Notes: a model not told the origin generated them from the sequence alone. A DNA stretch of 64,000 bases from Prostheceraeus crozeri (GCA_907163375.1 CAJQUW010000906.1:186001-250000), one strand, 5' to 3'; counted from the first letter of the stretch, positions 48,236-57,964 are shown. Translations and numbers: made by a program.

Positions 48236-50820
48236 CCCTCTAACATCCAAGAAAAAATATTACGTTAACGTCCAGTGGGGGCCTTTGAGGCCCCCAGTGT
48301 ATTTTTCATGATAATGACTAACTGTTTGTTTAGTTATGATACTGAACTCAATAAGGATGTTTAAGGAAAATACACATCCAACATTTAGCATTAATAGCTC
48401 TATAGTATAACACATTACATACATATGTAGTATACATTTACTGTACATTGATACATGTAGGCCTCTGAGATTGCCATGAAAATCAAAACAATTCAGATAT
48501 AGAAGCTTTTTATAGCGTATCTATAAAATCAATCCGTTGCACAATGTTCGCAGATGATGCGACAATGTTCATTACAAACGTTTCTTTTGCATTCATGGCA
48601 GATCTGTCTGACCTTCCTCTCCAATCGTCGAGGACAGAGGTAGCAGCGGCGTCTGGCGAGATTGAAGGTTCCGCGAATAGGTCCTGGAGTTCCAGCCGAA
48701 GAGACCTCTGCTTCGTCAGACACCGCCATCAGCTGTGTTCCTAGTTCTATCAGGAACAAACGGCGTCTATGAGATGCTGCAGGGTAGTATTGAGGATGGA
48801 TGGAGGTGTAGATGACAAAGGCATTGTAGGAGGCCATGTCAATTAGATTGCAGAATATGGCAAATGGCCATCGCCTTGTCTTTCGTTTGCAAGAATATGA
48901 CCTGCACACTTGATCAAGAGTGTCGACTCCGGCCTTGTTTCGATTGTAATCGAGAATCATTTTTGGCTTTCTTGGTTCCTCTGGCTGACATTCATCGTCA
49001 TGATGAAACGTTGAAATAAGTGCCACGGCTTTCCCTTTCTTGGGAACGTAGGAAACTAGAGTAACGTCTCGTTGGAAGCCAAAAATACTTGTGAATGGTT
49101 CGCGACCGGGTGATGGTTGCATTTCTTTCGGAAGCTCACCTTTATTCTTTCTCATTGTTCCGGAATATGTCAGATCACGACCAAGAAGTGCTCGGGCAAC
49201 TTCAAGGCTCGAGAAGAAATTGTCTGCAGTTATGTGACGGCCGGTGTTCGAAAGAAATTCCGATAATTCCAAAACGACTCGAAATGCTTGTCCTACCTCA
49301 CGATTCACGCCGATGCGTCCGGTATAGATTTGAAAATTGCAACAATAGCTGTTTTCAGAGTCTGCCAGAATCCAGATTTTTACGCCGTATTTTCCAGGCT
49401 TCGATGGAATATAGACTTTGAACGGGCATCTGCCTCGAAACGTCACCAGCTGCTCGTCAATAGTCACATTTTCTCCTGGTTTGTAGCAGCTCCGAAACCT
49501 TGAAGCAAAATACTGCGCTAGCTCTCGGATAGGAGCTGCTTTATCCGTGATGCGTCTGGCAACTCTGGTATCCCGATTATCAAATCTCAAGTACCGACGG
49601 ATTTCACAAAATCGCTGACGAGACATGGCTCTGTTGAAGATACTGCGTCCATGATCATTACTCCACATTTGCTGCATCGGTTCGTGCTTGGCTCTGTAGA
49701 CACCAGCTAATATAAGTACACCAATGAATACGTAAATTTCCTCTGAGTCAACCTCTTTCCAAGCGGCGTTTCTGCGATGACCTTCTTGATTGCTAAACAT
49801 AACGATCTTATTCACGACTTCCGCAGTAAAAAAAAGTTTGAAAGCATGAGCGACGCTTTCACCTCCAGAGATGGCCTGCCGAGTAGGTCCTTTGGCTTCA
49901 CGAAGAACGTTGTGACGTCGAGGTTGTCCACCACTGCTGCTCACAGAATTACGATTCCAGACCTCTTGACCATTCTTCGACACCATTTGTTCGGAATGCC
50001 CCACATTGACGCTGTGAACACTCGAATTGGCCTGTTCTTCGTCGGCGGAGCTGTGCGATTCAGATGATGCGGTGCCGTCATCCGGCTCGGACTCATCAGA
50101 CGTCAAATGAACGTCATCGTGAGTTTCAAACAGTAACTGATTTGCCAAGTTGGCAGCGGCTCGGCGTGGGCGAGACATGCAGAATGTCGAGTCGATCGTG
50201 TAGAAATGCGAACGTTGTCTGTGCAGTCACTATAGCTGAGGCTGGGGATTTTAGGAGCGTCATGTGATTGGATGCGATGTGATTCGATGCCTTCTCACAT
50301 GACACAATATGCAAGCAGAGCGATAACTGTATACGTGTGGCTGATGCAAGAATAGGACAGAACCATCGCGATGAAAACCATCTCTCTCGCTACGTATTCA
50401 ACAGTGATGGAAATATTGACAATGATATCACATGTGGCAGAATCTCTAATCATAAATTATTTGTTCAATTGTGATTTTATGATGCGTGAACTACGCATTC
50501 AGTGAATTTTATTCAATCTATGAATTATCATGTACTATTGGCTTTACCTGATATCACAAAAAGAGCACAAAGCATGCAAAATTTGTCAAAATAGAGATGG
50601 GGGTCTCTGAGGCCCCCACTGGTACTTAACGCTACAAAAAATCTAGAGCCATATAGCACCTAAACTAGTGCGCATGGAGACTTAAAAATTCACATGCATG
50701 TTCTAGACATGATAATTGAAGTTCTCAGGAAATCTGATTAAACTTGTTCAAAAAATGGATAGTCAGGAATAAAAATAAAAGTCGCTGGGGGCCTCAGAGG
50801 CCCCCATGGACGTTAAAGGG
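48236..50820 (-). mobile_element. Structurally complete piggyBac element (2585 bp)
   Basis: Flanked by TTAA at 48232-48235 and 50821-50824, the piggyBac target duplication. Ends read ccctctaacatcca (left) and ccctttaacgtcca (right, reverse complement). A palindrome of the form gggggcctYtgaggccccc lies at about 48279-48297, 50590-50610 and 50787-50804, and would suit subterminal protein binding. The single ORF fills the interior on the minus strand. Both ends and the ORF are present and no break was noticed, so it is a candidate recently active copy. Confidence 0.95.
48529..50178 (-). CDS. piggyBac transposase, 549 aa, uninterrupted
   Basis: Cuts and pastes the element at TTAA sites in the nucleus. 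An acidic N-terminus (residues 20-60) is followed by the dimerisation/catalytic core. The three catalytic Asp are visible: D241 (NVTIDEQLVTFRGRCPF), D319 (HITADNFFSS) and D419 (NKAGVDTLDQVC). The D241-D319 spacing of 78 equals that of the classical cabbage-looper enzyme. The C-terminal Cys-rich domain, about residues 511-546, has CYLCPRR, CHECKRNVCNEHC and CEHC. Length is normal for the family (550-600 aa). The ATG at 50178 is the first in frame and lies close to the right end. No frameshift or stop. Confidence 0.95.
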   Translation of the reverse strand: MSRPRRAAANLANQLLFETHDDVHLTSDESEPDDGTASSESHSSADEEQANSSVHSVNVGHSEQMVSKNGQEVWNRNSVSSSGGQPRRHNVLREAKGPTRQAISGGESVAHAFKLFFTAEVVNKIVMFSNQEGHRRNAAWKEVDSEEIYVFIGVLILAGVYRAKHEPMQQMWSNDHGRSIFNRAMSRQRFCEIRRYLRFDNRDTRVARRITDKAAPIRELAQYFASRFRSCYKPGENVTIDEQLVTFRGRCPFKVYIPSKPGKYGVKIWILADSENSYCCNFQIYTGRIGVNREVGQAFRVVLELSEFLSNTGRHITADNFFSSLEVARALLGRDLTYSGTMRKNKGELPKEMQPSPGREPFTSIFGFQRDVTLVSYVPKKGKAVALISTFHHDDECQPEEPRKPKMILDYNRNKAGVDTLDQVCRSYSCKRKTRRWPFAIFCNLIDMASYNAFVIYTSIHPQYYPAASHRRRLFLIELGTQLMAVSDEAEVSSAGTPGPIRGTFNLARRRCYLCPRRLERKVRQICHECKRNVCNEHCRIICEHCATD

Positions 50821-50927
50821 TTAATATCGTAATATGAATCATCCTTAACATCGAAGATAGTCACTTTTCCCATTTGCATGTCATACTTTAAAAAAGATTC
50901 GTTGCAACCTTCTGAAATGGGGTAAAT

Positions 50928-50960
50928 CCATTGATGTAGGAGTAACTCCTACATCAATGG
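50928..50960. repeat. Perfect 33-bp palindrome (16-1-16)
   Basis: ccattgatgtaggagt, a, actcctacatcaatgg. Flanked on both sides by ggtaaat (50921-50927 and 50960-50966). It lies 100 bp from the piggyBac end. It looks like a small template-switch or foldback event. Confidence 0.9.
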
Positions 50961-51492
50961 GTAAATCAATCTGCTTATATGATGGGATGTGGGAAGATCA
51001 ACATGGAACAATGCTTCGATTATTAAAAGTGATAAAAAAAGAAATAAAGTTTGACCGACATTGGCTTAAGCAGGTTAGTCTAGACATTTTACATGTTAAG
51101 GGCTGTCATTGGAGTTCGTTGCGCCTTCTGTGGCTTAGTGGCTGCTGTCTTCGGAAGATGCCAGCAAGGGGCGACAGCCTCATTCCATCGAAAAACAGAA
51201 ATTTTTGTTGAAATGTTTATTTACTTGATCGCTCCCTGAATGTCTGATGAATTTTTCATGGCTTAAGGATACTCCATGACATAAAGATCTAATTTCCTGC
51301 TATCACTTCGATGTTGAGTATTGAGGGAAGAAAGTTCCCTTAGATAGCCTCCTCCATATAATTGGTCTATTTGTCTGTTTTTAGCCTCAAGTCCTACTAA
51401 TTTGCTAGAATTTTATAGGATAAGTAATTTGAAATGATTTCAGCAATGTTGAACAGCATGATACGGCACTCTCACTCACTCACTCAATCCAT

Positions 51493-53445
51493 TTAGCGTC
51501 GATTGCTCCAACTTGATTGGGTCCGACGATTTCTCCTTATGGCTCCTCGCCACTTCTCCCGATCGAGGGCATCGTTAGGTACCAGTCCGAGTAGTCGCAG
51601 ATCTTCGTCGACACTGTTTCTCCATGACTTCTTGGGTCGGCCGGCTGGTCTTTGCCCTGCCACGTCAATGGATTGCACTCGCCTGGTCCAACAGCTGTCA
51701 TTCATTCTGGTGACATGCCCGAACCAACGCAAACGCCTTCTCCTTAAGACGTCGCCAATTTCCTCTATCCCGAGCCTTCTTCTCACTTCCTCATTTGAGA
51801 TCCGATCTTGAGGAGAGACACCACACATCCAACGCGCCATTCTCATGTCGTTGACTTCAAGCCGCCTTACAGATTCCTTCGTCATGGCCCACGTTTCGCT
51901 GCCGTACAACATGCAATTTCTGACACATGCTTCGTAAATCTTTGCCTTTGTTCTTAAATTTGGTGCTTTGGTTGTCAAAAAGCGTGAGAGTTCTCTGAAC
52001 TTGCTCCAACCACATCGAATCCGAGTCTGTACTGCAGCGACAGCACCCTCGCCTTCGTCCAGCATGTCCCCAAGGTAACAAAAATTCTTAACTGCTTGCA
52101 ACCGGTCACCGTCAACCTCCAAGTGAGCGCTGACCGAGTCATTAGTGGGCTGCACCACGCTGCCACGACAACGGCCACACACGTAATTCGTCAAGGCTCT
52201 CAGACTGCCAGTTACACCACTGCACCTCTTATGTGTCCAACCATTGCAGGAAGTGCACAAGATTGAGTTGGCACCGACACCATGCTGGCAGGTTGTGCAG
52301 GGATACGCCGCAGGCATTACGGAAGCGTTGAATTCGGAGCTGCAACGCATGACTTTGGACTTCTCAATATTGACGACTAAACCTTTCTCGGCAAGGGCAT
52401 CTTTCCATACAGCAATCTTGGCAGACAGTTGCTCACTCGTTTCCGCAATGAGGAGGAGATCGTCAGCGTACAGAACTTCCCAAGGTAAGCCTTCCCTTAC
52501 ATTCTCAGTCACAACATCCAGGGTAATTGCAAAAAGCAGCGGACTGAGCACGGAACCTTGATGGACCCCCTCAGTGACCTCGAACCGATCGCTGGAAGAC
52601 AATCCCCACCTGACAATCGATTGGGAATTCTCGAAGAGCACCATCACAGCGTTCACTAACCACTCTTCCACTCCTGCACGCCTCAGAGCCCATTTCACTA
52701 CCGATCGGGGAACCTTGTCAAAAGCCTTTTCCAGGTCGATGAAGGCCATATGGAGATCTTTCTTCCTTTGAAGGTGTTGCTCTTGTAGCTGTCGAACAAT
52801 AAAAATTGCGTCTGTGGTCCCTTTGCGTGGACTGAAGCCGAATTGCATCTCGTTAATTCGAACGGCATCACGTATCCTCCTCTCCAGCACACGCTCGAAG
52901 ATCTTCATAACGCTGTCCAGGAGCTTTATTGCCCTATACGAGCCACACATCATTGGATCACCTTTGCCTTTGTAGATCGGGACTAATATGCTCAGCTGCC
53001 AATCAGTAGGCACCACGTTGTCTGTCAATATTGCGTTGAATAGGTCAAGTATCCAGTCAATACCTGTCGGACCTGAAGCCTCTACCATCTCAGCCACGAT
53101 ACCAGAAGGACCCGATGCTTTTCCTTTGCGACTTTTCATGACAGCATCAGCTATCTCTTCCCTAGACAATTGACACGGGGGACCCGCTACTGGAGATGCA
53201 CCATCATCATTGTACAACCGAGTTCCTGTGTTCAATAGTCGACTCATGTACGTGTACCAAAGACCACTGGCAGCTCTTTCACTACAAAGAAGCATACCAT
53301 CCTCACTTTTCATTACTGTTGGAGCTACCAGATCTTCGCTCTCCTGACACATCCTTTTCGCGACTTTAAAGATGGATTGGTCGAACTGATTCAGCTCGAG
53401 CTCCTCTGTCAGTTCACTCAGTCTTGCTTGTTGGGCTTCCCACAC
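51493..53445 (-). CDS. LINE ORF, reverse-transcriptase half with zinc-finger insertion (650 aa)
   Basis: RT motifs in order: LVPIYKGKGDPMMCGSYRAI, MQFGFSPRKGTTDAI, AFIDLEKAFDKVPR, GVHQGSVLSPLLFAITLDVV, VLYADDLLLIAETSE (YADD) and GLVVNIEKSKVMRCS. Directly after the RT thumb region comes a Cys/His cluster, YPCTTCQHG, ILCTSCNGWTHKRCSG and YVCGRCRG, a PHD-like zinc-binding insertion. The text then returns to NFCYLGDMLDEGEG and the C-terminal helical region ending RWFGHVTRM...AGRPKKSWR. The ATG at 53445 lies just after the TGA and is in frame with the endonuclease half, so this is one ancestral ORF. Confidence 0.9.
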   Translation of the reverse strand: MWEAQQARLSELTEELELNQFDQSIFKVAKRMCQESEDLVAPTVMKSEDGMLLCSERAASGLWYTYMSRLLNTGTRLYNDDGASPVAGPPCQLSREEIADAVMKSRKGKASGPSGIVAEMVEASGPTGIDWILDLFNAILTDNVVPTDWQLSILVPIYKGKGDPMMCGSYRAIKLLDSVMKIFERVLERRIRDAVRINEMQFGFSPRKGTTDAIFIVRQLQEQHLQRKKDLHMAFIDLEKAFDKVPRSVVKWALRRAGVEEWLVNAVMVLFENSQSIVRWGLSSSDRFEVTEGVHQGSVLSPLLFAITLDVVTENVREGLPWEVLYADDLLLIAETSEQLSAKIAVWKDALAEKGLVVNIEKSKVMRCSSEFNASVMPAAYPCTTCQHGVGANSILCTSCNGWTHKRCSGVTGSLRALTNYVCGRCRGSVVQPTNDSVSAHLEVDGDRLQAVKNFCYLGDMLDEGEGAVAAVQTRIRCGWSKFRELSRFLTTKAPNLRTKAKIYEACVRNCMLYGSETWAMTKESVRRLEVNDMRMARWMCGVSPQDRISNEEVRRRLGIEEIGDVLRRRRLRWFGHVTRMNDSCWTRRVQSIDVAGQRPAGRPKKSWRNSVDEDLRLLGLVPNDALDREKWRGAIRRNRRTQSSWSNRR

Positions 53446-53460
53446 CGCTCTGCGCGCCGC

Positions 53461-54774
53461 TCACCTGGCATTCCTGTATTGCTCGCGATGAAGCTCACAT
53501 CCGAACCGACGCCACCCTGCGAAGCACGCCCGCTTCTCTTCGATTGCCTTGTCGACAGTGTCATTCCACCACCAAGTTTCTTTTGCCCTTGGAGGACCCT
53601 TTGTACGACCACAAATTCGTTCGGTTTCTTCCAACCATGCGTTTCTCATTACGGTCCATTTCTCTTGGACAGTGACTGCTTGGAGATACTCGTCATTCCT
53701 CCCTCGCACGCTCTCAGCAAAGGCAAGCCGTACACTCACTTTCTTTAGTTCCCACACCTTCAGTTTCGGCATGACCCTCCGTTTCGCTCGTCGCTTGATC
53801 TTCACATGCATGTCTGCAACCAAAAGGCGATGCTGTTGCACACATTCTTCATTAGGAATCACTTTCACATTCGTCACAAGACGGCGATCACTTTTGCGTA
53901 CCATGAAGTAGTCGATCTGGCTTTTGTGCCCACCGGATTCATACATTACAAGATGATGGTCTTTCTTGCGGAAGTAGGTATTGCACACCACCAAATCGAA
54001 CATGTCGCACGTCTCCAGAATGGTCTCTCCTTCAGTGTTACGGGAGCCAAATCCCATTCCGCCATGTACACCCTCGTAGCCATTTGAGTCTCTCCCAACA
54101 TGACCGTTCAGGTCGCCACCGATGATGATTGTCTCCTCACTGTTTATGGAGCTCAACACTTCATGCAAATTCTGCCAGAACTCTTCCTTTTCCTCCGCAC
54201 TCCGACCCACTTGTGGTGCGTAGGCACTGATGACGTTGAAGTGTCGGCCGGCCATGTGCATACTCATAAGGCGGAGGCGGTCATTTATTCGAACGATGCG
54301 CGACACGAATTCAAGGAGATCTTCACAAACAAGTACTCCGACTCCACCGTATCCGTCGTGACTTCCATTCCACATAAACTTATATCTTGAGGCGAGGGGA
54401 CCCAGCCACCTAGCACTCTTGCCTTTCCATCTGGTCTCCTGAACACAGCAGATGGCAATCCGTCTTCTGCGCAATGTCTCCGCGATCTCACCACTTCTTC
54501 CAGACATGGAACCCACATTCCAGGATCCCACTCTGAGATGTTCCACCTTCTGTTTCCTCCGCGACCCATCAGGTACATGACCATCATCCACAGCCGCATC
54601 AGAAATACCTTCTCCCATCCTTCTGTTTGTCGTAGGCCGATGGAGTAGCCCACGGGGTACACGGGGCTGTACCCTGCCCATATTGTTATTCAAAGCCATA
54701 AGGATTTTTGGAGCAAAATTTTCCAGCCGGATGCCCCTCCTGACGCCAACCCTTTCTGTCTGGGTGGGACCCAT
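53461..54774 (-). CDS. LINE ORF, endonuclease half (437 aa)
   Basis: An exonuclease-endonuclease-phosphatase domain begins at residue 80 with LRVGSWNVGSMSGRSGEI. Catalytic residues are seen in VQETRWKG (E113), IIIGGDLNGHVGRD, KSQIDYFMVR and a final QHRLLVADM. It nicks target DNA for target-primed reverse transcription. The pattern resembles the endonuclease of BovB/RTE-type elements misannotated in databases as craniofacial development protein 2. It ends at a TGA (53461-53463) in a codon where CGA would be expected; the same frame continues directly into the RT half. Confidence 0.88.
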   Translation of the reverse strand: MGPTQTERVGVRRGIRLENFAPKILMALNNNMGRVQPRVPRGLLHRPTTNRRMGEGISDAAVDDGHVPDGSRRKQKVEHLRVGSWNVGSMSGRSGEIAETLRRRRIAICCVQETRWKGKSARWLGPLASRYKFMWNGSHDGYGGVGVLVCEDLLEFVSRIVRINDRLRLMSMHMAGRHFNVISAYAPQVGRSAEEKEEFWQNLHEVLSSINSEETIIIGGDLNGHVGRDSNGYEGVHGGMGFGSRNTEGETILETCDMFDLVVCNTYFRKKDHHLVMYESGGHKSQIDYFMVRKSDRRLVTNVKVIPNEECVQQHRLLVADMHVKIKRRAKRRVMPKLKVWELKKVSVRLAFAESVRGRNDEYLQAVTVQEKWTVMRNAWLEETERICGRTKGPPRAKETWWWNDTVDKAIEEKRACFAGWRRFGCELHREQYRNAR

Positions 54775-55147
54775 AGCCTTGCTAAAAACAACCTACCAAG
54801 GCAGTAGGGGCTTTGTTTAGAGTGCCTTCTCCAGACAAGTTTACCTCAAAAGGCTAAGCGGATCCTGTCAATCCCGGTTTGTGTTGAGTTTCCTTCTCCA
54901 ATGGATTGGTTGTTTTAGTTACTATCAGCAGATGGAAAGATAGTATCCAGGGGGCACGACCTGCAAGCGCTGCCAAGCAGGTAGTCCAAAAGGGGGTCGG
55001 AACCTGAACCTTTAGGACCCGTGGACGTACAACCAGCGCCCCCCCCCCCAGAGGGAAGAAATTATGTGAAACAATCTTCGACATTTCTTGGAATTAGAAA
55101 ATAGAAGTCTTGTTACTGTTGTAAGTATGCTTGAAAACTTTTCATCT

Positions 55148-55276
55148 TTCGACACTCTTGTAATGTAATAAAATAATAATAAAATACAAGGCAAGCTTTC
55201 GGGATCACCCGTCGTCAGGCCAGAGACAGAGAGTCTCTGTCTCATTATTTTATTGCATTACAAGAGTGTCGAAAGA
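55148..55276. repeat. Inverted repeat with a retroelement-tail core
   Basis: ttcgacactcttgtaatg...taataaaataat pairs with attattttattgcattac...aagagtgtcgaa (about 33-bp arms, few mismatches). On the minus strand the middle reads gcctgacgacgggtgatccc, then gaaagcttgccttgtattt, the same CTGA-n-GA/GAAA layout as 40.83-40.88 kb. A short palindrome gagacagagagtctctgtctc is also present. Read as two opposed retroelement ends, probably Penelope-like. Confidence 0.55.
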
Positions 55277-55384
55277 AGAAAAGTTTTCGATTATGGGAAT
55301 AACTCTTGTGTAAGAAGGGCGTTATAACAGTGTAAGTATTGTATGTTACCTCGTTTTTATGTTTGAATTTTTGTTTACTGTGGG

Positions 55385-55450
55385 CTTCATGGCACAGTGG
55401 TCGAGTGCTCGGCCTAGCGATCATTTGGACCAGAGGTCGAGCCCATATTT
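55385..55450 (+). repeat. tRNA-derived SINE-like piece
   Basis: A-box-like tggcacagtggtcgagtgc and B-box-like aggtcgagcccat at tRNA spacing, as in Ser/Leu-type tRNA relics. The 5' and 3' acceptor sequences do not pair. Confidence 0.45.
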
Positions 55451-55642
55451 TGCAGGATGGACTATTATTTTATTCATTTTTCATTTTAGAATTCATTTCA
55501 TCGCTATTTAGTGGCCATATTAGAGAACCATCTGTACAGACCGTGCATGCCGTTTTGCAAACATTTTTGACATGACACCATCATTTGAAGTGATGGATTC
55601 TCCTTCTCATTGAAGCAAATTTTGAAATTTTATTAATTTTAG

Positions 55643-55773
55643 ATGTGGCGTGATGAAGTTGGCATCATGGAAATGCTATTTGCATATCTCACAGAGCACG
55701 AAGAGTTCAGTGGTTGGACGAATTGGAGAGGTGTCTTGATTGACATATTATCTTTTTACGAAAATTCAAAGCG
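55643..55773 (+). CDS. Zinc-finger gene D, exon 1 (conserved 44-aa module)
   Basis: 131 nt after acceptor tattaattttag, donor gtgagt, phase 2 out. The protein equals gene B exon 1 except Cys38 becomes Phe (DILSFYENSKR). ATG again occupies the first three exon positions. Because phases match, this exon could splice to exon 2 of any gene in the array. Confidence 0.87.
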
Positions 55774-55978
55774 GTGAGTGCATCGATGACGTAGCCATGC
55801 ATAATATTTTTCTCTCTGTCTGAAGAGGACATAAATGTAAGAAATGATCGTTTCTGTACTGTTTCTAGTTGTCGTTTGGTTTTATATTCCCTGTTTTACA
55901 CTGCAGTTTTTGAATTTTTAGTTGCGGCTTTTCATTTTCCGTCAATTTCATCTCTGCACCTTTTTCACCTGCTTTCAG

Positions 55979-56045
55979 GGAGCAGAGGTCATCTATTGTT
56001 GGCTTCAATGGTGGTGAAGCTGACATTAAAACACTCGATCAATTG
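55979..56045 (+). CDS. Zinc-finger gene D, exon 2
   Basis: 67 nt after acceptor cacctgctttcag, donor gtgagt; phase 2 in, 0 out. The product is R-EQRSSIVGFNGGEADIKTLD-QL. This is the clearest of the exon 2 set: both splice sites fit consensus well and the intron before it is only 205 bp. Confidence 0.82.
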
Positions 56046-56114
56046 GTGAGTAATATTGGAGAGTAATTATTGTCTTGATTGTGACTAACATTGTAAACTC
56101 GCGTCTCATTGCAG

Positions 56115-56160
56115 GGATCCGGTTATTTACAATTGAATGAGAATCTGGAAACGTCAATCG
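56115..56160 (+). CDS. Zinc-finger gene D, exon 3
   Basis: 46 nt after acceptor gtctcattgcag, donor gtaaat; phase 0 in, 1 out. The product is GSGYLQLNENLETSI plus a split Gly. It is three codons shorter than exon 3 of genes B and C. The intron before it is 69 bp, the shortest seen here. The following intron is 5.7 kb and holds a hAT copy, two transposase remnants and a TA-flanked element. Confidence 0.8.
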
Positions 56161-56357
56161 GTAAATCCATAACTTTATCTTGTCTCTAAATTCAGATAAG
56201 TCTACGAATTGACACATGCGCACCACGGCCGTATTCACTTTGTAGCTTTTACATTTTTCCTGGCGAGTGCATCGGCAAATACTGATATATCTGTGTAAAT
56301 CGTGTATTTGTTGGAGTCAATAGATTTTGCCTTTGCTTTTTATGGTATTATGCTGGC

Positions 56358-56801
56358 CACAGAATTGCAAACTAGAAATGCAAACTGATTCAAAACGATG
56401 GCACTTGCAGGAACTTGCTAAGTGGACAAAGGAATTTTTTAATGCCTTACAGAGATAGGAAAAATAGCTGTGCGTCGCCTGCGGATCGCTGTGAATTCCT
56501 TCAAAATGCTCCAATCGCCACGATTCCTTCAGATTCGAAGAATTCAGATCATTGCGCAAAAGTTTTCTCGATAATGTTGGGCCCTCCAATCATTATTAAA
56601 AAAGAAAAAACAAAAAACGTTGATCCGATTGATAACAGTCACTGACACTGCACAATTTGGCGTGTTTAATGTTGAACTGGCTGCTCATTGTTCGATTGCT
56701 ATGGTATTATGTCAGCAGATTGTGCCATTTCAATAGCGTTACATGTTTCAATACTTCCTTTCTAGTCAAACAGAGGAAGAAACGACCTGTCGAATTCTGT
56801 G
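56358..56801. mobile_element. Non-autonomous hAT-type element, copy 3 (444 bp, rearranged)
   Basis: Ends cacagaattgcaaac (left) and cacagaattcgacag (reverse complement, right) belong to the same family as copies 1 and 2. The left third (aacttgctaagtggac... gccttacagagatagg) aligns with copy 1. Flanks atgctggc and ataatggc share 6 of 8 bases. The right half (about 56620-56774) is unrelated to copies 1 and 2 but recurs at 57721-57887, so the interior has been replaced. Confidence 0.75.
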
Positions 56802-57099
56802 ATAATGGCACTTGCAAATTTCTGATGTCATTGTGTACTTATCTTCGATTGACGTAATGTTCATATCCATTATCTTTCTCTTTGAGCAGTCCAAAGATGC
56901 GCTATCGAGTTGAAGTTGGTTGAAATTTTCGGGCTAGGTTCGACAATACAGGCAGCTCATATCCCTTCCTTAGCTGCGTTAAATATTAATTAATTCAATG
57001 GTCGGATCGTGCGAATGAATGCCCAACTACTCTACGAGATCAACTGACCACAAACATTCGATATGAATATGAATTCAAAAGGATCTATGAGTGCATGGA

Positions 57100-57665
57100 T
57101 ATTCGTTGGCCTACATCTGCTCTTGGTGGATACCTACCTTGTACTTTCTGGCCCATCAGCAAATGATAAATTGTCCATGGATATATTTGATCGTCGGTTG
57201 AGATACCGTACTCCATTAGGCATGTCTAACTGAGCTCTGTTCATTCTAAAAAGTCACTTTTCCACTGAAAATGGCATCTTGAGTGTAATAATCCGGCGGT
57301 TAATTTCTTCGCAAAACTGAAGCCTTGGTTCATAGTCCTCTGGTAGCAGTTCATGCGCACGTGAACTATGAAATGACTTCATGCCAGTAAATGTTTGTTT
57401 TAAAGTACGTCGAACATACGTCGTGGCATATCAAGCTTCTTGGCTGCATCCCGTACCGATGATATCGGATTATTCTCAAACTCTTTCTTGATTCGCAAAA
57501 CATTACCCTCAGCAGGGGATGAGCGACCACTCCGATAAGCGTCTCTGACAGTACCCGTCTCGGTAAATTTTTTAAACACAAGTCAGAATGTGCTTTCAGA
57601 AGGTGGCTTTGATGAAAAATTTCTCTGCCATTGCCGTCGGGCAGTAGTCATAGATTCTTATTCAG
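57100..57665 (-). pseudogene. Mariner-like transposase remnant (helix-turn-helix part)
   Basis: The minus strand reads MTTARRQWQRNFSSKPPSES, then FKKFTETGTVRDAYRSGRSS, then ENNPISSVRDAAKKLDMPR. This is the N-terminal helix-turn-helix region (DUF4817-like) of DD-mariner-type transposases of the same broad group as the DD41D copies. Stops interrupt it and only traces of the catalytic half follow (FCEEINRR). The strings tgagctct...cactttt-ccactg...tggcatc near 57235-57285 recur at 57892-57945, so this area is rearranged. Old. Confidence 0.65.
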
Positions 57666-57720
57666 CCATAACTCATAATCAACACAACTTTGATTAGATT
57701 TTTTGCCGATAACATCACTG

Positions 57721-57887
57721 GTTGATCCGATTGATGACAGTCACTGAAACTTCACACAATTTGGCGTGTTTAATGTTGAACTGGCTGCTCATTGTTCGAT
57801 TGCTATGGTATTATGTCAGCAGATTGTGCCATTTCAATAGCGTTACATGTTCCAATGTTTCCTTTCTAGTCAAACAGAACTAACTGA
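57721..57887. repeat. Copy of the right half of the 56.6-56.8 kb element
   Basis: gttgatccgattgatgacag, tttggcgtgtttaatgttga, tatggtattatgtcagcaga and tttctagtcaaacaga repeat 56620-56774 with only a few changes. It stops abruptly where the hAT-like right end would begin. Confidence 0.85.
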
Positions 57888-57964
57888 GCTCTCTTCATGC
57901 TAAAAAGTCACTTTTCCACTGCAAATGGCATCAGGAGTGTAATAAGACGATATTACCTCAGGAA

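Larger units (their letters stand above)
51470..55050 (-). mobile_element. RTE-like LINE, nearly full length
   Basis: The 5' leader starts near the C-run at about 55050 and runs to the ATG at 54774. One frame encodes an apurinic-type endonuclease and a reverse transcriptase. The 3' end has only about 25 bp after the stop, then a (tgag)n tail (plus strand ctcactcactcactc at 51473-51487). Short 3' UTRs with microsatellite tails are typical of the RTE clade. GC content is well above its surroundings. A single in-frame TGA near 53461 separates the two halves. Confidence 0.88.
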
